A DNA stretch of 64,000 nt from Primulina eburnea (Eukaryota; Streptophyta; Magnoliopsida; Lamiales; Gesneriaceae): the NCBI RefSeq assembly GCF_022965805.1, contig NW_027331028.1:1-64000 (forward strand). Direction: 5' to 3'. The notes below the pieces were generated by a model, which saw only the letters and a program-made list of their open reading frames with translations, was not told the origin of the DNA and searched no databases. Below, in pieces: positions 44,131-55,442 of the stretch. Position 1 is the stretch's first letter. Every line of letters starts with the position of its first letter. A program made the position numbers and the translations under genes.

Positions 44131-44406
44131 GTTTGCTCTTAACAGGTAATGCTGGATTGAGAATTGGCCATGAGTTGGCCTCAGTTTTCCGGTGTATTCG
44201 ACACCTAAGCCTTAGTGTTGTTTGGGGCTCTTTGAAACACAGGTAAGTCTCAACCCTTGCGTGCCCTTATGTGCTCTTATGTGCTGCATCCATTCAAGAC
44301 GATTCCCTTGTCCTTTACATTATGCATTGCACTTCAGTCGGACCCCTTTCCCGCATACACGTATATGCATTTGCACTTCAGTTGGACCCCTTTCCCGCAT
44401 ACACGT

Positions 44407-45038
44407 TGTTTGGGCCAAAATAATTTAATTAGAAGCCCAATTTAATTATTTTATTAGAAGCCCATCAAGTGCAACCGATTAATTTTCAAAAAAAAACTGA
44501 TCATGAAGCGCGGAAAAGGGAAAAGATCATGGGAAGGGAGGTTGAGATCGTGGCGTAAAAAGCGGGGAACATGGATGATGGGGGAGTGGAGGAGAACCGA
44601 CCAGTTACTAGGAAGAAAAGGAGGCAATCGGCTACGGACTCGAGACACACACAACTCAACTCTCTACACAGACAAATCTGAAAAAGCTCTCTGCTAATCT
44701 TTCAAATTTTCAAGCAATAGTTTTCATGTTTTTCAGTATATTTATAGCATTCTACGTGCTCTCGTTTTTAGATTTCAACAACTCAATTTATTATATTTTT
44801 CATGTTTGATGAATTCCTACAGCTTTTGTAAATTCAAAGTCATGTCAGGGGTTTATTTCCACCACTTTCCAATAGTTTTTCTTCATTTTGGCGTTATAGT
44901 TATTTTAGGAGACTAGAACTGACGGTCAAATTTAGAATTCACGTCGTTTGATTATTTAGAAGTTAGATTTTATCATTTTCATACAAATCGGTGCACTTCG
45001 CACCTGGCACGCCCGCAACACCAAATATTGTGCAAACA
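44407..45038 (+). repeat. 5' LTR of element B (632 bp)
   Basis: Begins TGTTTGGGCC, ends GTGCAAACA, directly before the primer-site region. From acacacaactcaactctc onward it is very like the 3' LTR; the first about 230 bp (U3) match it poorly. Confidence 0.93.
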
Positions 45039-45069
45039 TATTTTTGGCACGCCCGGTGGGACCATCACT

Positions 45070-48000
45070 ATGCCGCCAAGAAGGAAAGAAAACGTCAAAC
45101 AGGACAGTGGGGAGTCTCTGGCTAATCAAGAGGGAACCCAGGTTCCACAGCCAGAGCAACCTAGTGTTGAACCATAGGCTGAAGAAGTAGATCTGCTGCA
45201 GATTCCTATTACATATGATCAAGTTTCAGACAGAGTGGTGGAAGAGTTGACCGCCATAAAGATTGAAGAGATCTCAGTGGCATTATCTAAAGCCATGTCT
45301 GACTGTTTAAAGACTCTACTGAGTAAACCGAACCAGTCTACCTGAGGGGAGCAAAATATCACTGTCAAAGAGACTGGTCAGGGAAGTAACCAAGTCCATG
45401 AGTTCGACCAGGGAGTTGGAAACTCAAGGGCTGGCGATCCTCGCCGCCCGGAGTTTACTCTCCCAAATCAACCAGAAAAAAGGTATACACCACCTCACAA
45501 GAGAGAAGAAAGCCTAGGAGGGAGGGCTCAGCCATATCCACGTGCTCATGGAGTGGGGAGCTCGAAACAACCAAGTACTCAAGTATACAGCGTGACCAAT
45601 CCTCTATACCAACCGGGAGCGTATGAAGATATGTCACACATGGATTATCAAGGAGTATATGTGGGCTTCCCAGGAGGTAATTTTGGTTTAAATGCAGGGT
45701 TCCAGGCTCGGGGGGCAAATTACTACCATCACCAACTCCCTGCTCGGAACATGCACGGGATTGATCCAGAAATGGTGAAAGAAGCTGTTCAAGAGCTGTA
45801 TGGGCCGGCCTTGAAACAAATTGGCCGCCCAGAGTTCCACAAACCCTATCCAGACTACATTGACGTGAATAACCCGTACCCAAGGGGTTATAGAGTTCAT
45901 GATTTCAGTTTGTTCTCCGGGGAAGATGGCCAGTCCAGCATGGAACACATAGCCAGATTCACCATTCAATGCGGGGAGTTAGCCAACTTGGAGAACTTCG
46001 ACAATCTAAAGTTGCGGCTATTCCCAAATTCCCTCACTGGAACCGCATTCGCTTGGTATGCCTCACTCCCCAGAAATTCCGTGATGAGTTGGCAAGAAAT
46101 GGAAAGACAATTCCACATTCAATTCTGCAGAACAGAACCAGAAGTGTGCATTGCCGACTTATCGAGAGTCACTCAAAAGAAAGGAGAGTCTGTGGAATAT
46201 TTTATCGACATGTTCAAAAAGATGAAGAATAGATGCAAGGTGTTCTTACCGGAGACAGAGTTCGTGAAAATGGCACAAAAAGGGCTGGATTTTGAACTAA
46301 GGAAGAAATTCCAGGGAATGGAGTTCAGGGATTTCTTCGAGCTAGCCGCCAAAGTGGCTGAATACGAAGAACTCTTGCGGGAAGAGTCGTACAAGAAGAA
46401 AACTACTATGGGGTCTTATTATCAGGAGGTGGAAGAGGTGGCATTGGCAGAGATGCAATCGGCCGGGTCTTGCACAGTTCCGCTGCTGAAAAAGAAGCCA
46501 ACAGAGAAGAACAACTCCCAACTCCCCAAAGACATGCAGTATACATTCGATGTATCAAAGACCGAAGAAGTTTTCGACTTCTTGGTGAAAGAAAAGTTCA
46601 TCACATTCCCGCCTGATCACAAGATGCCACCTACAGAAGAGCTGAAGGGACGAGAGTATTGTAAATACCACAACTCCTATAATCATGCCACCAAATCTTG
46701 TTGGGCGTTCAAGAACATTTTGCAAGATAGAATTAACAAGGGAGTTGTGAAATTCCCCAACAAACAAGAGTCTATGGCGGTGGATGATGATCCTTTTCCC
46801 CCGGTAGCTTTGGTTAATGTGAATGTGACAGATTTGAGGGATCTTCTCAATGAGAAAAGAAGCCGATCCTTTGCAGTGAAAGACCGGGTAATCAAGAAAT
46901 ACTGGATTCCAAAGGGTCAAATGTTTGAAGCACCTGGAAGGCATAGTGTCGATCGAATGCGCACAATTCAACCACGTTTCCCCAGAAATGTTGGTGAATC
47001 CGCGGCCTTTAGGCCGAGGAATCAACATTTCCTTGAAAGACCAGTGGTGGAGAAACAACGATTTAGAGGGGAGTCATCTTGCAATCATAGTCAAAGGTAT
47101 TCGGACAAGAGAAATGCATATGCATTTGAGTCACGAAATGTGGAAACTAGAAAATTATCAGCTGATCAAGGCAGAGAACGGCGTTCATACGAAATCACAA
47201 AAGGAAAAATGATTGAGAACAGTGGAGTAAAGCCGAGATACGTTCTTCCAGCCAGAGGGGAGTTCAGTGAGTCTTGGAGGGTGGCCCAACACAAAAAGTT
47301 CCCTAGGCCACCGACTAGGACACAAAAGAGACGACTTTTGAGAGAAAGAGCGGTGGCAAGAAGAGAGGAGTCCGCTAAGTTGAAAAATGAATCCACAATT
47401 GATGTTCCAGTTTCCAGGGAGCCAGTGGGGAGTAAGTCCAAGTTTGGAAGATCCGCTACTGAGGATAAGTTTGTTGAAGATGACGATGATTTGTTAAGCG
47501 AAGAAGATGATCAAGCAAGAAAAACAATCAATTTTTGTATTGGAGAATTTCACATCACTGTGGATTGTGCCACAGCAGTGGTGATACTACCCGAGAGGTT
47601 TAAAATGATGGAAGAAGCGAGTGGGGAGTTGATGCCCCAAGGATCAGTGCAAAAGAAAGAGCATGCAAATAAACTCCCTGAAGGGAGTCCAAGAGTGATT
47701 ATCAAGGAAGATCACCCGAATAAGCCTAAACAAGTAATACTTGAAAAGCCTACACCGGCCATGACCAAGCACATAAGGCCGTTGTACATCAAAGCCCACT
47801 TGAATGGGAAGCCAGTGTCTAGAGTGTTGATAGACAATGGCTCAGCGGTAAACGTTCTCCCAGTAAGAATGTTGAAAAGTCTGGGCAAAAATGAGGAAAA
47901 CTTGATTCCTTCAGAAGTTTCGGTTGCTGCATTTACAGGCGAAACTACCAAGACCATTGGGGTACTCCCCGCTGATGTTACTGTGGGGAGTATGTCATCT

Positions 48001-48366
48001 TTATGTGCATTCTTCGTGGTAAACTCCTCCGCCAACTTCCAAGCGTTGTTAGGCAGAGATTGGATACATGCAAACCAGTGCATACCATCCTCAATGCACC
48101 AGCTGTTGTTATTTTGGAAAGGGGATGACGTGGAGGTCGTGGAAGCGGATGGACAACCGTTCCAAACAAGTGCAAGTGCAGTAGAAGCCAGATATTACAA
48201 TGGGGATTTTGGGCCCATCAAAATCCGTAGCAATAGCAAGAAAGAAAATCCACTGTACATGCAAACACCAACTACAAGCTCGGTGTTGGAAAGAATCCTC
48301 AAACCTACTGTTATCGTGCCGTCTAGGCCGATAATTCAGCCACTGATTGAGGAGATTGATGATTGA
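45070..48366 (+). pseudogene. Element B gag-protease, two N-terminal stops
   Basis: The ATG at 45070 (MPPRRKENVKQD) is in frame with the long open frame from 45553, but TAG at 45175-45177 and TGA at 45343-45345 interrupt it. The open part (937 residues) has a capsid domain (HIARFTIQCGELANLENF, FPNSLTGTAFAWYASLP, TQKKGESVEYFIDMFKKM), a cysteine-histidine segment YCKYHNSYNHATKSCW, a long basic linker, and a retropepsin with active site VLIDNGSAVNVLP and later LLGRDWIH. Gag coats the RNA and the protease cuts the polyprotein. Pol follows in the +1 frame with a 20-base overlap. Confidence 0.9.
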
Positions 48367-51300
48367 TTCGAACCAAAAAGAAAAGGAGATAGCTGCAACC
48401 TCTATATGGAAGGCACATGTGCAGCAAGTACTGGACAAACTAAGGGAAGAGGAAGCATGGGACACTTATGGAACTGAAGTTGTCCAAGAAGAAGAATACG
48501 AAGATGATGAGCTTCAAGTCGATGAGTTGTTGATGGCGCCATCTCAAATGGAAGATGGCCAACACGAAGTTCAAGACCCATTGGAAGAGATTAACTTGGG
48601 GGAGCTTGAGAATCCAAAAGTGGTATATGTGAGTAAGCTACTGGAAGAGCAGTTGAAGCAAGACTTGATCAGCATGTTGAAGGAATACAAAGATTGTTTT
48701 GCATGGAGTTATGATGACATGCCAGGGTTGGACCGAAAATTGGTCGAACACCGACTTCCACTCAAAGGAGGTTTCAAACCATTTCAACAGCCATCTCGTC
48801 GCATGTCAAAAGAAGTTGAATTGAAAGTGAAAGAGGAAGTTGAGAAATTGTTAAAGGCCAAGTTTATAAAGCCAATCCGATACACCGAATGGCTTTCAAA
48901 CATTGTGCCAGTAATGAAAAAGAATGGCAAGGTCAGAATATGCATCGACTTCCGAGACTTGAACTGTGCAACTCCCAAGGATGTGTATGTAATGCCGATA
49001 CCTGATATGTTGATTGATTCAGTGGCTAGACATGAGCTGTTATCTTTCATGGATGGGTTCTCTGGCTACAACCAAATCAAAATAGCAGAAAGTGACACTC
49101 ACAAAACTGCATTCAGATGCCCAGGAGCTGTTGGTACGTTTGAATGGATTGTTATGCCATTCGGGCTAAAGAACGCAGGGGCCACGTACCAAAGAGCTAT
49201 GAACTCGATCTTTCATGACATGATAGGGCATCACATTGAAGTATATATAGATGATATCGTTGTGAAGTCCAAACAAGCTGCTGATCACATTGAACACTCG
49301 AGGAAAAGCTTCCAAAGAATGAGGCAACATGAGTTGAAGTTAAATCCAATGAAATGTGCTTTTGGTGTGAAAGCAGGAAACTTTCTGGGATTTCTTGTAC
49401 ATCAGAGGGGAGTTGAAGTGGATAAGAACAAAGCAAAAGCTATTATGGAAGCAAATCCACCTAGAAACAAGAAAGAGTTGCAACGCTTCCTTGGGCAAGT
49501 GAATTACTTGAGGCGTTTTATTTCTAACCTTGCAGGGAAGACAAAGGAGTTTTCACAGCTGTTGAAGCTCAAAGACAGCGGGGAGTTCAAATGGGAAGAG
49601 TCGCATCAGAGGGCTTTTGATGTGATCAAAAGATATTTATCTAATCCACCTGTGCTTATGCCTCCCAGGTATGGAATGCCCCTTAAATTATACATCTCTG
49701 CTGCTCATGAATCAATTGGGTGTCTACTAGTTCAAAATAATCATGAAGGAAATGAACAAGCCATCTATTATTTGAGTAGATTCCTTACTCCAGTAGAGGT
49801 GAAATACTCTGTGATTGAAAAGCTATGCTTAACACTGTATTATGCATGTACTAAGTTAAGACATTATTTGATTCAATCAAGAGTGTTTGTGGTGGCTAAA
49901 ACCGATTTGATTAAATACATGCTTAATAGACCCATCCTCTCTGGGAGAATTGGCAAATGGTCTTTAGCATTGACCGAGTTTACATTGACATATTATCCCC
50001 AAAAATCAGTAAAAGGCCAAGCTATCGCCGATTTTTTAGCTGATCACCCTTCACTTGATGAGTTTATTGGAGAACAAGTTGGGTTTCCAGTTTGTGGAGT
50101 TGGAGTCCAACCCTGGGAGTTGAAGTTCGATGGATCAAGCACAGAAACAGCAGCTGGAGCTGGTATTGTGATCACCTCCCCAAGAGGTGTGAAAACCGCT
50201 CTATCCTTTAATTTGGATTTCCCATGCACCAACATTCAAGCAGAATACGAAGCACTGGTCATTGGATTGGAAATTCTGAAAGATCTAGGGGCAAGAGAAT
50301 TATTGATATCAGGGGATTCTCAGCTGGTACTCAAACAGCTGTCAGGGGAGTTCAAATGCACAAGTTTGTCCTTGGCACCTTACTATACCGCCGCATCCCA
50401 ACTTCTAGATGATTTCGAGGAAGTGTCATTAGTCCACGTCCCAAGACAAGAAAATTGGGAGGCAGACGAGTTGGCACAGGTTGCTTCGGGATTGAATATG
50501 TCTCCAGAACTCACTCACAGACTAGTGTTGATTCAGAAGAAAAACCACCCTTCAATTCAGCAAAGAGGGATTCAGGTAGACACGCTCAACTTGGATGTAA
50601 ACATAGCTGGGGACTAGAGGGATGACATGAAAATGGTGCTAGAATCAACCGGGAAAGATATTCCACATGGTTTAAAAATGAGAGCTCTTAATTACGTTTT
50701 AGTGGAGGGTGATTTGTACAGGAAAGGGTTAGATGGTCTACTCCTCAGATGCATAGGCTTCCCAGAGGCTTTGGAGATCATGAAGCAAGTCCATGAGGGA
50801 GTGTGTGGAGCCCATCAATCTGGAATAAAGATGAGATGGTTGATAAGGAGGTATGGCTACTATTGGCCATCCATCCTGAAAGATTGCATCAAATATGCTA
50901 GGGGATGCCAGCCATGTCAGAGACACGGGAACATCCAAAGAATTCCGGCGGATGAACTTCACAGCGTTGTAAAACCATGGCCATTCAAAGGCTGGGCCAT
51001 GGACTTAATAGGGAAAATCTACCCCTCATCATCTAAAGGCCACTCGTTCATCCTTGTGGGTACAGATTTTTTCACCAAATGGGTAGAAGCGGTGCCTTTG
51101 AAGAAAGCGGAGCAAGGGGATGTCATTAACTTTGTGAGAGAGAATATTATTCATAGATTTGGAATTCCAGAGTCATTGACCACGGATCAGGGAACTATGT
51201 TCACAGGCTCAGATATGAGGGAGTTTGCAGAAGACTATGGAATTAAATTGATAAACTCATCCCCTCATTACCCACAGTCAAACGGGCAAGCCGAAGCGTC

Positions 51301-51886
51301 AAATAAAGTGTTGATAAAGATTCTACAAAAGATGATGGAAGAGAATCCTAGGGATTGGCCAAGGCTATTATCAGAAACTTTGTGGGCATACAGAACATCC
51401 AAGAGGACTGCCACTGGAGTGAGTCCTTTTTCCCTTACATTTGGCCATGATGCGGTGCTCCCATTAGAGATTATGGTGCCATCAATGCGAGTGGCAAAGC
51501 AAAATGAACTTTCCCTTGAGCATTATAATGAAGCAATGATCATGGAGCTAGAAGAACTAGATGAGTTGAGAATCCAAGCGTACAATGCTTTGCTGTTACA
51601 GAAACAGAAAGTGGCAAGGATCTACAACAAAAGAGTTAACAAGAAAAGTTTCCATGAAGGAGAGATAGTGTGGAAAACCATACTACCACTGGGAACAAAG
51701 GATAGGGAGCTGGGCAAATGGTCTCCCAATTGGGAGGGACCATTCAAGGTACATAAAGTGTTAGACGGAAATGCATATTGGCTATCAAGCATAGATGGCC
51801 ATCCACACAAAAGATGCATAAACGGCAAGTATCTCAAGTCGTATTTTCCAAGTATGAGAGAAAAAGTAGGAAAATCTTGCGAGTGA
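48347..51886 (+). pseudogene. Element B pol: RT, dual RNase H, integrase; one in-frame stop
   Basis: Two open frames (48347-50617 and 50627-51886) share one frame, separated by a TAG at 50615-50617, in the linker between the second RNase H and integrase. RT: KVRICIDFRDLNCATPKD, GFSGYNQIKI, catalytic YIDDIVVKSK, NFLGFLVHQRG. Ty3 RNase H remnant: AIYYLSRFLTPVEVKY. Second RNase H with all four acidic positions: KFDGSS, EYEAL, SGDSQLV, NWEADELA. Integrase: HHCC zinc finger (H..H...C..C around GVCGAHQSG and ARGCQPCQRHG), core Asp in WAMDLIGKI, second Asp in TTDQGTMF, Glu in NGQAEASNKV, and a C-terminal region with GPFKV. Apart from the one stop the protein reads through. Confidence 0.93.
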
Positions 51887-54264
51887 AGCAAACACGAAGG
51901 CTAATATTCAGTGGAGAGTTGGCATTCTTCAGTGGGGAGTTGGCCTTCATGGCCACTTTTGTATATATTAAGTTCCTTATTTAAAGATGTCACGTGATGT
52001 AGGCCTTAGGGCCACTGAAATAAATATCTGTTTATGATTCAACAATAAAATTGATAAGAGAGAGTGGGACAGTAAGCCACTTTCATTCATCATTTTGAAG
52101 GCCATTTGTTTCACTAGGGAGTCGGCCTTATGACCACTTATTTCCAATGTTTTTATGGTATGAGAAATCATGGTAAAGTAGACCGTACCGCCATTATATG
52201 GATTGGTTGTTTGCATGTGCAGTGACAGACCATGGCCACTTAGAAGATGGCAGGAAAGAAATATACTGAGCGGGGAGTTGAGCTCACCGATCGGAAAAGC
52301 AAGTAATAAAGAAAGAACAGAAGAGAACAAGGGCGTTATACAAACCCCAAAAGGACTCAGAAGTTGACCTTGGCAGAAAAATAGGCTATCTAGCCATTTT
52401 GTATTGTTTTTCAGCTTCATGTTGCAAAATTGTATTTTAAGTAGGCCATAGGGCCACTAATGTAAACATTTGTGGGTTATGATTCAAAAATAAAGACGAT
52501 CAATTCAAGTTGGCCAGGAGGCCACTTTTATCATATTGAATTCATTTTGTTTCAATAAGAGATTAGGGGAGGAAATAATCGCGAGCGGGGAGTTTTAAGC
52601 CAACTTATGGTTTTGATTGAAGCTATTGAAATGAGTTGGGTTAAGTGGATTAAGAATGAATAGAAACTCCTTCCCAACATCCAATCCACAACATCACATA
52701 CAAACTCACCTTCATTCCACATTCATCATCCAACAACCACAACACCAAACCAAGAGTCAACAAATCAAAAGCGGAGTCACCGCATGCAAGAACAGTGAGT
52801 AAACGTGTATGTGGGAAAAAGGGTCTGACTGAAGTGCAAATGCATATACGTGTATGCGGGAAAAGGCGTCTGACTGAAGTGCAGATGCATATACGTGTAT
52901 GCGGGAAAAGGGGTCTGACTGAAGTGCAGATGCATATACGTGTATGTGGGAAAAGGATCCGACTGAAGTGCAATGCATAATGTTTGGGGCGAGGGAATCG
53001 TCTTGAGTGAATGCAGCATGTAAGAGCACAGAAGATCACATAAGAGTTTTGAGAGGTACCTGTGTTTCAAAAAGTCCCAAATGATACCAAAGCTTAAATG
53101 TCGAATGCACTGGAGAAATGAGGCCAACCCATGGCCAATTCTCAATCTGGTATTACCTGTGAAGAGCGAACCACATATACAACAAGAAGCTACATACCTA
53201 TTCTTTTCACCGCCTGTGGAAATGGCATCAGAGGTAAATGTAGAGCCAGTAGATGGGTCTGGATTAAAAATAAATGCACACATATATTATGCCAGACGTC
53301 GGTCTCTGCTGATGCACACAATATGGCCAAGCAATGATAACCCCAGCACACCCAAAAGACAAAGGCTAGTGTATGGCAAAGCAACGCTCAAATTCGTAAC
53401 TCCCCCAAAAGTACCAAATAAAGGAGTAAAGAACGACAACTCAAACGGGCCGTACAAATAAGCACAATCATTTATCCTACCATTCTCGGAGAAGAATCAA
53501 GGCAAGACAAGACCTTTGTACAAGAATTCACGCTCAACCCTCGCACACCTCAAGACTTCGTCGTCTCAAGACGGGAAGAATGAAATGCAACTTCAACCAA
53601 GTCAATAAGTAATTATCAGGTAATTTTTGCTACTGAAATTTGCGCATAGATACGAATAGCGTGGCAACCAATTTTGCAGATAAACAAGGAGCCAAGAAAT
53701 ACGGAGTAAAATTCAAGAAAAGAAAAAGATTACCCATGGTAGTAGAGGGCGGGTAAAACTCGATTTGATTCCCGTGGACAACCCAGAAGCCGCGAGCGGT
53801 GAGGCAGAGGCGACGGCTGAAACAGAAAAGGTGCCCGCAGTGCTCGGTTCAGATGGACGCGCCGGTGAAGAACCTTGAACCATTGTTGAATCTTCAGGCA
53901 GCAACAGCGATGGCGGCAGGGAACGAGCGGAGGGAATTTGAGGGCACAAGAACTCGAATGCCCGAAGAGCAAGGAGCGGCGGTCCTCCACACCAGCGGTA
54001 AAAAGCAATCGGACAAAGAGGCAAGCAGATTCCAAGAGAGAGTGATTTCTGATGGCAGCAGGGAGCGAAGAAAAATAGCGCTGAGGGAAAGAGAGACAAG
54101 GCCGAAATGTTTGAATTTGTAGGAGGGAAAAAAGTCCAGCTATTAAATGGGCTTGGGTGAGCGGCCCACTACTACAAATCCAAGTCAAAGATAAATGATT
54201 ATGGGCCGCTAAATGAGTCCGACCGGGCTACAAACAAGCATTTTGGCCCAATGGGCCAATGCTT
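51887..54264 (+). other. Element B 3' region, non-coding or antisense
   Basis: Tat elements often have a long 3' region with extra, sometimes antisense, frames. Here a degenerate direct duplication (about 51984-52140 and 52440-52560, sharing gtaggcc.tagggccact and later ggccactttTatc parts) is followed by 45-bp tandem repeats, a minus-strand frame 52777-53283 reading through those repeats, and a GC-rich block 53740-54100 with open frames on both strands. No known domain is recognised. Confidence 0.6.
52804..52980 (+). repeat. 45-bp tandem repeat, four copies
   Basis: Units start at 52804, 52849, 52894 and 52939 with cgtgtatgygggaaaa and continue with gtctgactgaagtgcaratg. The last copy is slightly short. 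As 45 is divisible by three, the minus strand reads as a 15-residue repeat (PHTRICICTSVRPLF with changes). Two copies of the same unit occur inverted in fragment A at about 44320-44405. Confidence 0.93.
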
Positions 54265-54276
54265 GCGGGGGGCAAT

Positions 54277-54913
54277 TGTTTGGGCTAAAATAATTAAATT
54301 ATGAAGCCCACATTAAATTATGAAGCCCAATTAAATAATACAAGCCCATAGCTGATCAATTTTTATCAGTTCAAACTGATCGCAAGACGGTGAAAAGAGA
54401 TGGAGATCGTGGGGGGAAAAAGTAGGAGAACGTGAATCATGGGCTCATGGGGGAGTGGAGAGAAACGGCACAGCACTGGGAAGAAAAAGACATCGGCAGG
54501 CACAGAAACAACTCTACACACACACAACTCAACTCTCTACACAGACAAATCTGAAAAAGCTCTCTACTAATCTTTCAAATTTTCAAGCAATAGTTTTCAT
54601 GTTTTTCAGTATATTTATAGCATTCTACGTGCTCTCGTTTTTAGATTTCAACAACTCAATTTATTATATTTTTCATGTTTGATGAATTCCTACAGCTTTT
54701 GTAAATTCAAAGTCATGTCAGGGATTTATTTCCACCACTTTCCAATATTTTTTCTTCATTTTGACGTTATAGTTGTTTTAGGAGATTAGAACCGACGGTC
54801 AAATTTAGAATCCATAATCGTCAAGTTTTTAGAAGTTAGATTTTTATCATTTTCACGCAAATTGGTGCACTTCGCACCTGACACGCCCGCAAATACCAAA
54901 TATTGTGCAAACA
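54277..54913 (+). repeat. 3' LTR of element B (637 bp)
   Basis: Begins TGTTTGGGCT directly after the polypurine tract GCGGGGGGCAAT and ends GTGCAAACA. Ends 529 bp before the start codon of the SKS gene. Confidence 0.93.
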
Positions 54914-55442
54914 CTGAAGTATCCAAATCATATTATATTAGTTATTACAATTTTTTATTTATTATTAAAATATCCTTCCCACATGTTACGTGTAAATGTT
55001 ACTAAAACATTTAATTCCATTGCCATTCATCTGCAATTTTTAGAAAATTATAATGTCAAAAATGTGTTCAACCATTGGTAATAACTAAGACATGTAGAGA
55101 AGATGCCGGAGAGTCACATAATTAAGGAGATGTAAGTGAATATACATTTTTTTTGTATGAAAAACATAAAAGACTCAAGAATGAGCAATTATAGGAAATT
55201 GAATGGCAATGTTTGAAACAAAATGTGCAAAAGTGGCATTGTTCAAGGGAGATGTGTGATTGGAAAGAAAAGACCATTTTATAGCCAATCAAACACATCT
55301 TTTTGCCCCTATAAAAAGGCTTTGCTTCATAGAACAAATGCAATACCGAACAAGCTCTGCTTGAAGAAGGTGGGTACCCTCCTTCTTCCACTTTTCCTTT
55401 TGAAAAAACACAAAATAAATAGAAAGGTCAAGAAGCAAAGCC
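54914..55442 (+). promoter_or_regulatory. SKS gene promoter and 5' leader
   Basis: A CCAAT-type gccaatca (55284-55291) and a TATA box ctataaaaag (55309-55318) precede a leader of about 100 bases to the ATG at 55443. The leader is A-rich near its end, and the start context is aagccATGGGG, with G at +4. Everything upstream to the LTR end is AT-rich. Confidence 0.7.

Larger units (their letters stand above)
41363..44406 (-). mobile_element. Tat-like Ty3/gypsy fragment A (3' LTR and 3' region), carrying a host gene piece
   Basis: On the minus strand the order is a 3' internal region (44406 down to 41982), a purine tract GCGGGAGGCATT, then an LTR (41981 down to 41363). Large parts match the 3' region of the plus-strand neighbour (51887-54276): the 45-bp repeats at 44320-44405, the stretch with TATTCTTTTCACCGCCTGTGG near 44070-44100, and cacaatcat.tatcctac near 43240-43260. 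Gag-pol and a 5' LTR are missing, and the fragment stops abruptly at the start of the neighbour's 5' LTR (44407). It holds the glycine decarboxylase T-protein fragment at 43386-43883. Confidence 0.8.
44407..54913 (+). mobile_element. Tat-lineage Ty3/gypsy retrotransposon B, nearly complete
   Basis: LTRs 44407-45038 and 54277-54913; primer-site region TGGCACGCCCGGTGGGA (45045-45061); gag-protease (45070-48366); pol with RT, RNase H, second RNase H and integrase (48347-51886); a 2.4 kb 3' region; and a polypurine tract GCGGGGGGCAAT (54265-54276). The second, plant-type RNase H between the Ty3 RNase H and integrase is the hallmark of the Tat lineage (Ogre/Retand/Tat). Only three in-frame stops break the coding part. 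There is no matching target duplication (CACGT left, CTGAA right), and the U3 parts of the two LTRs differ strongly, so the element is probably a recombinant. Confidence 0.92.

Noticed and set aside
52804..52980. CRISPR-like array from regular 45-bp repeats
   Set aside because: Units are contiguous with no unique spacers, in a plant retroelement; it is a simple tandem repeat.
53713..54188. Open frames of 107-152 codons on both strands near the 3' LTR of element B
   Set aside because: GC-rich retroelement 3' region gives long frames on both strands; no domain and no conserved counterpart in fragment A.
44407..54913. Simple insertion of element B into fragment A
   Set aside because: The rest of fragment A is absent to the right of 54913 and the flanking pentamers differ, so a plain nested insertion does not explain the structure.
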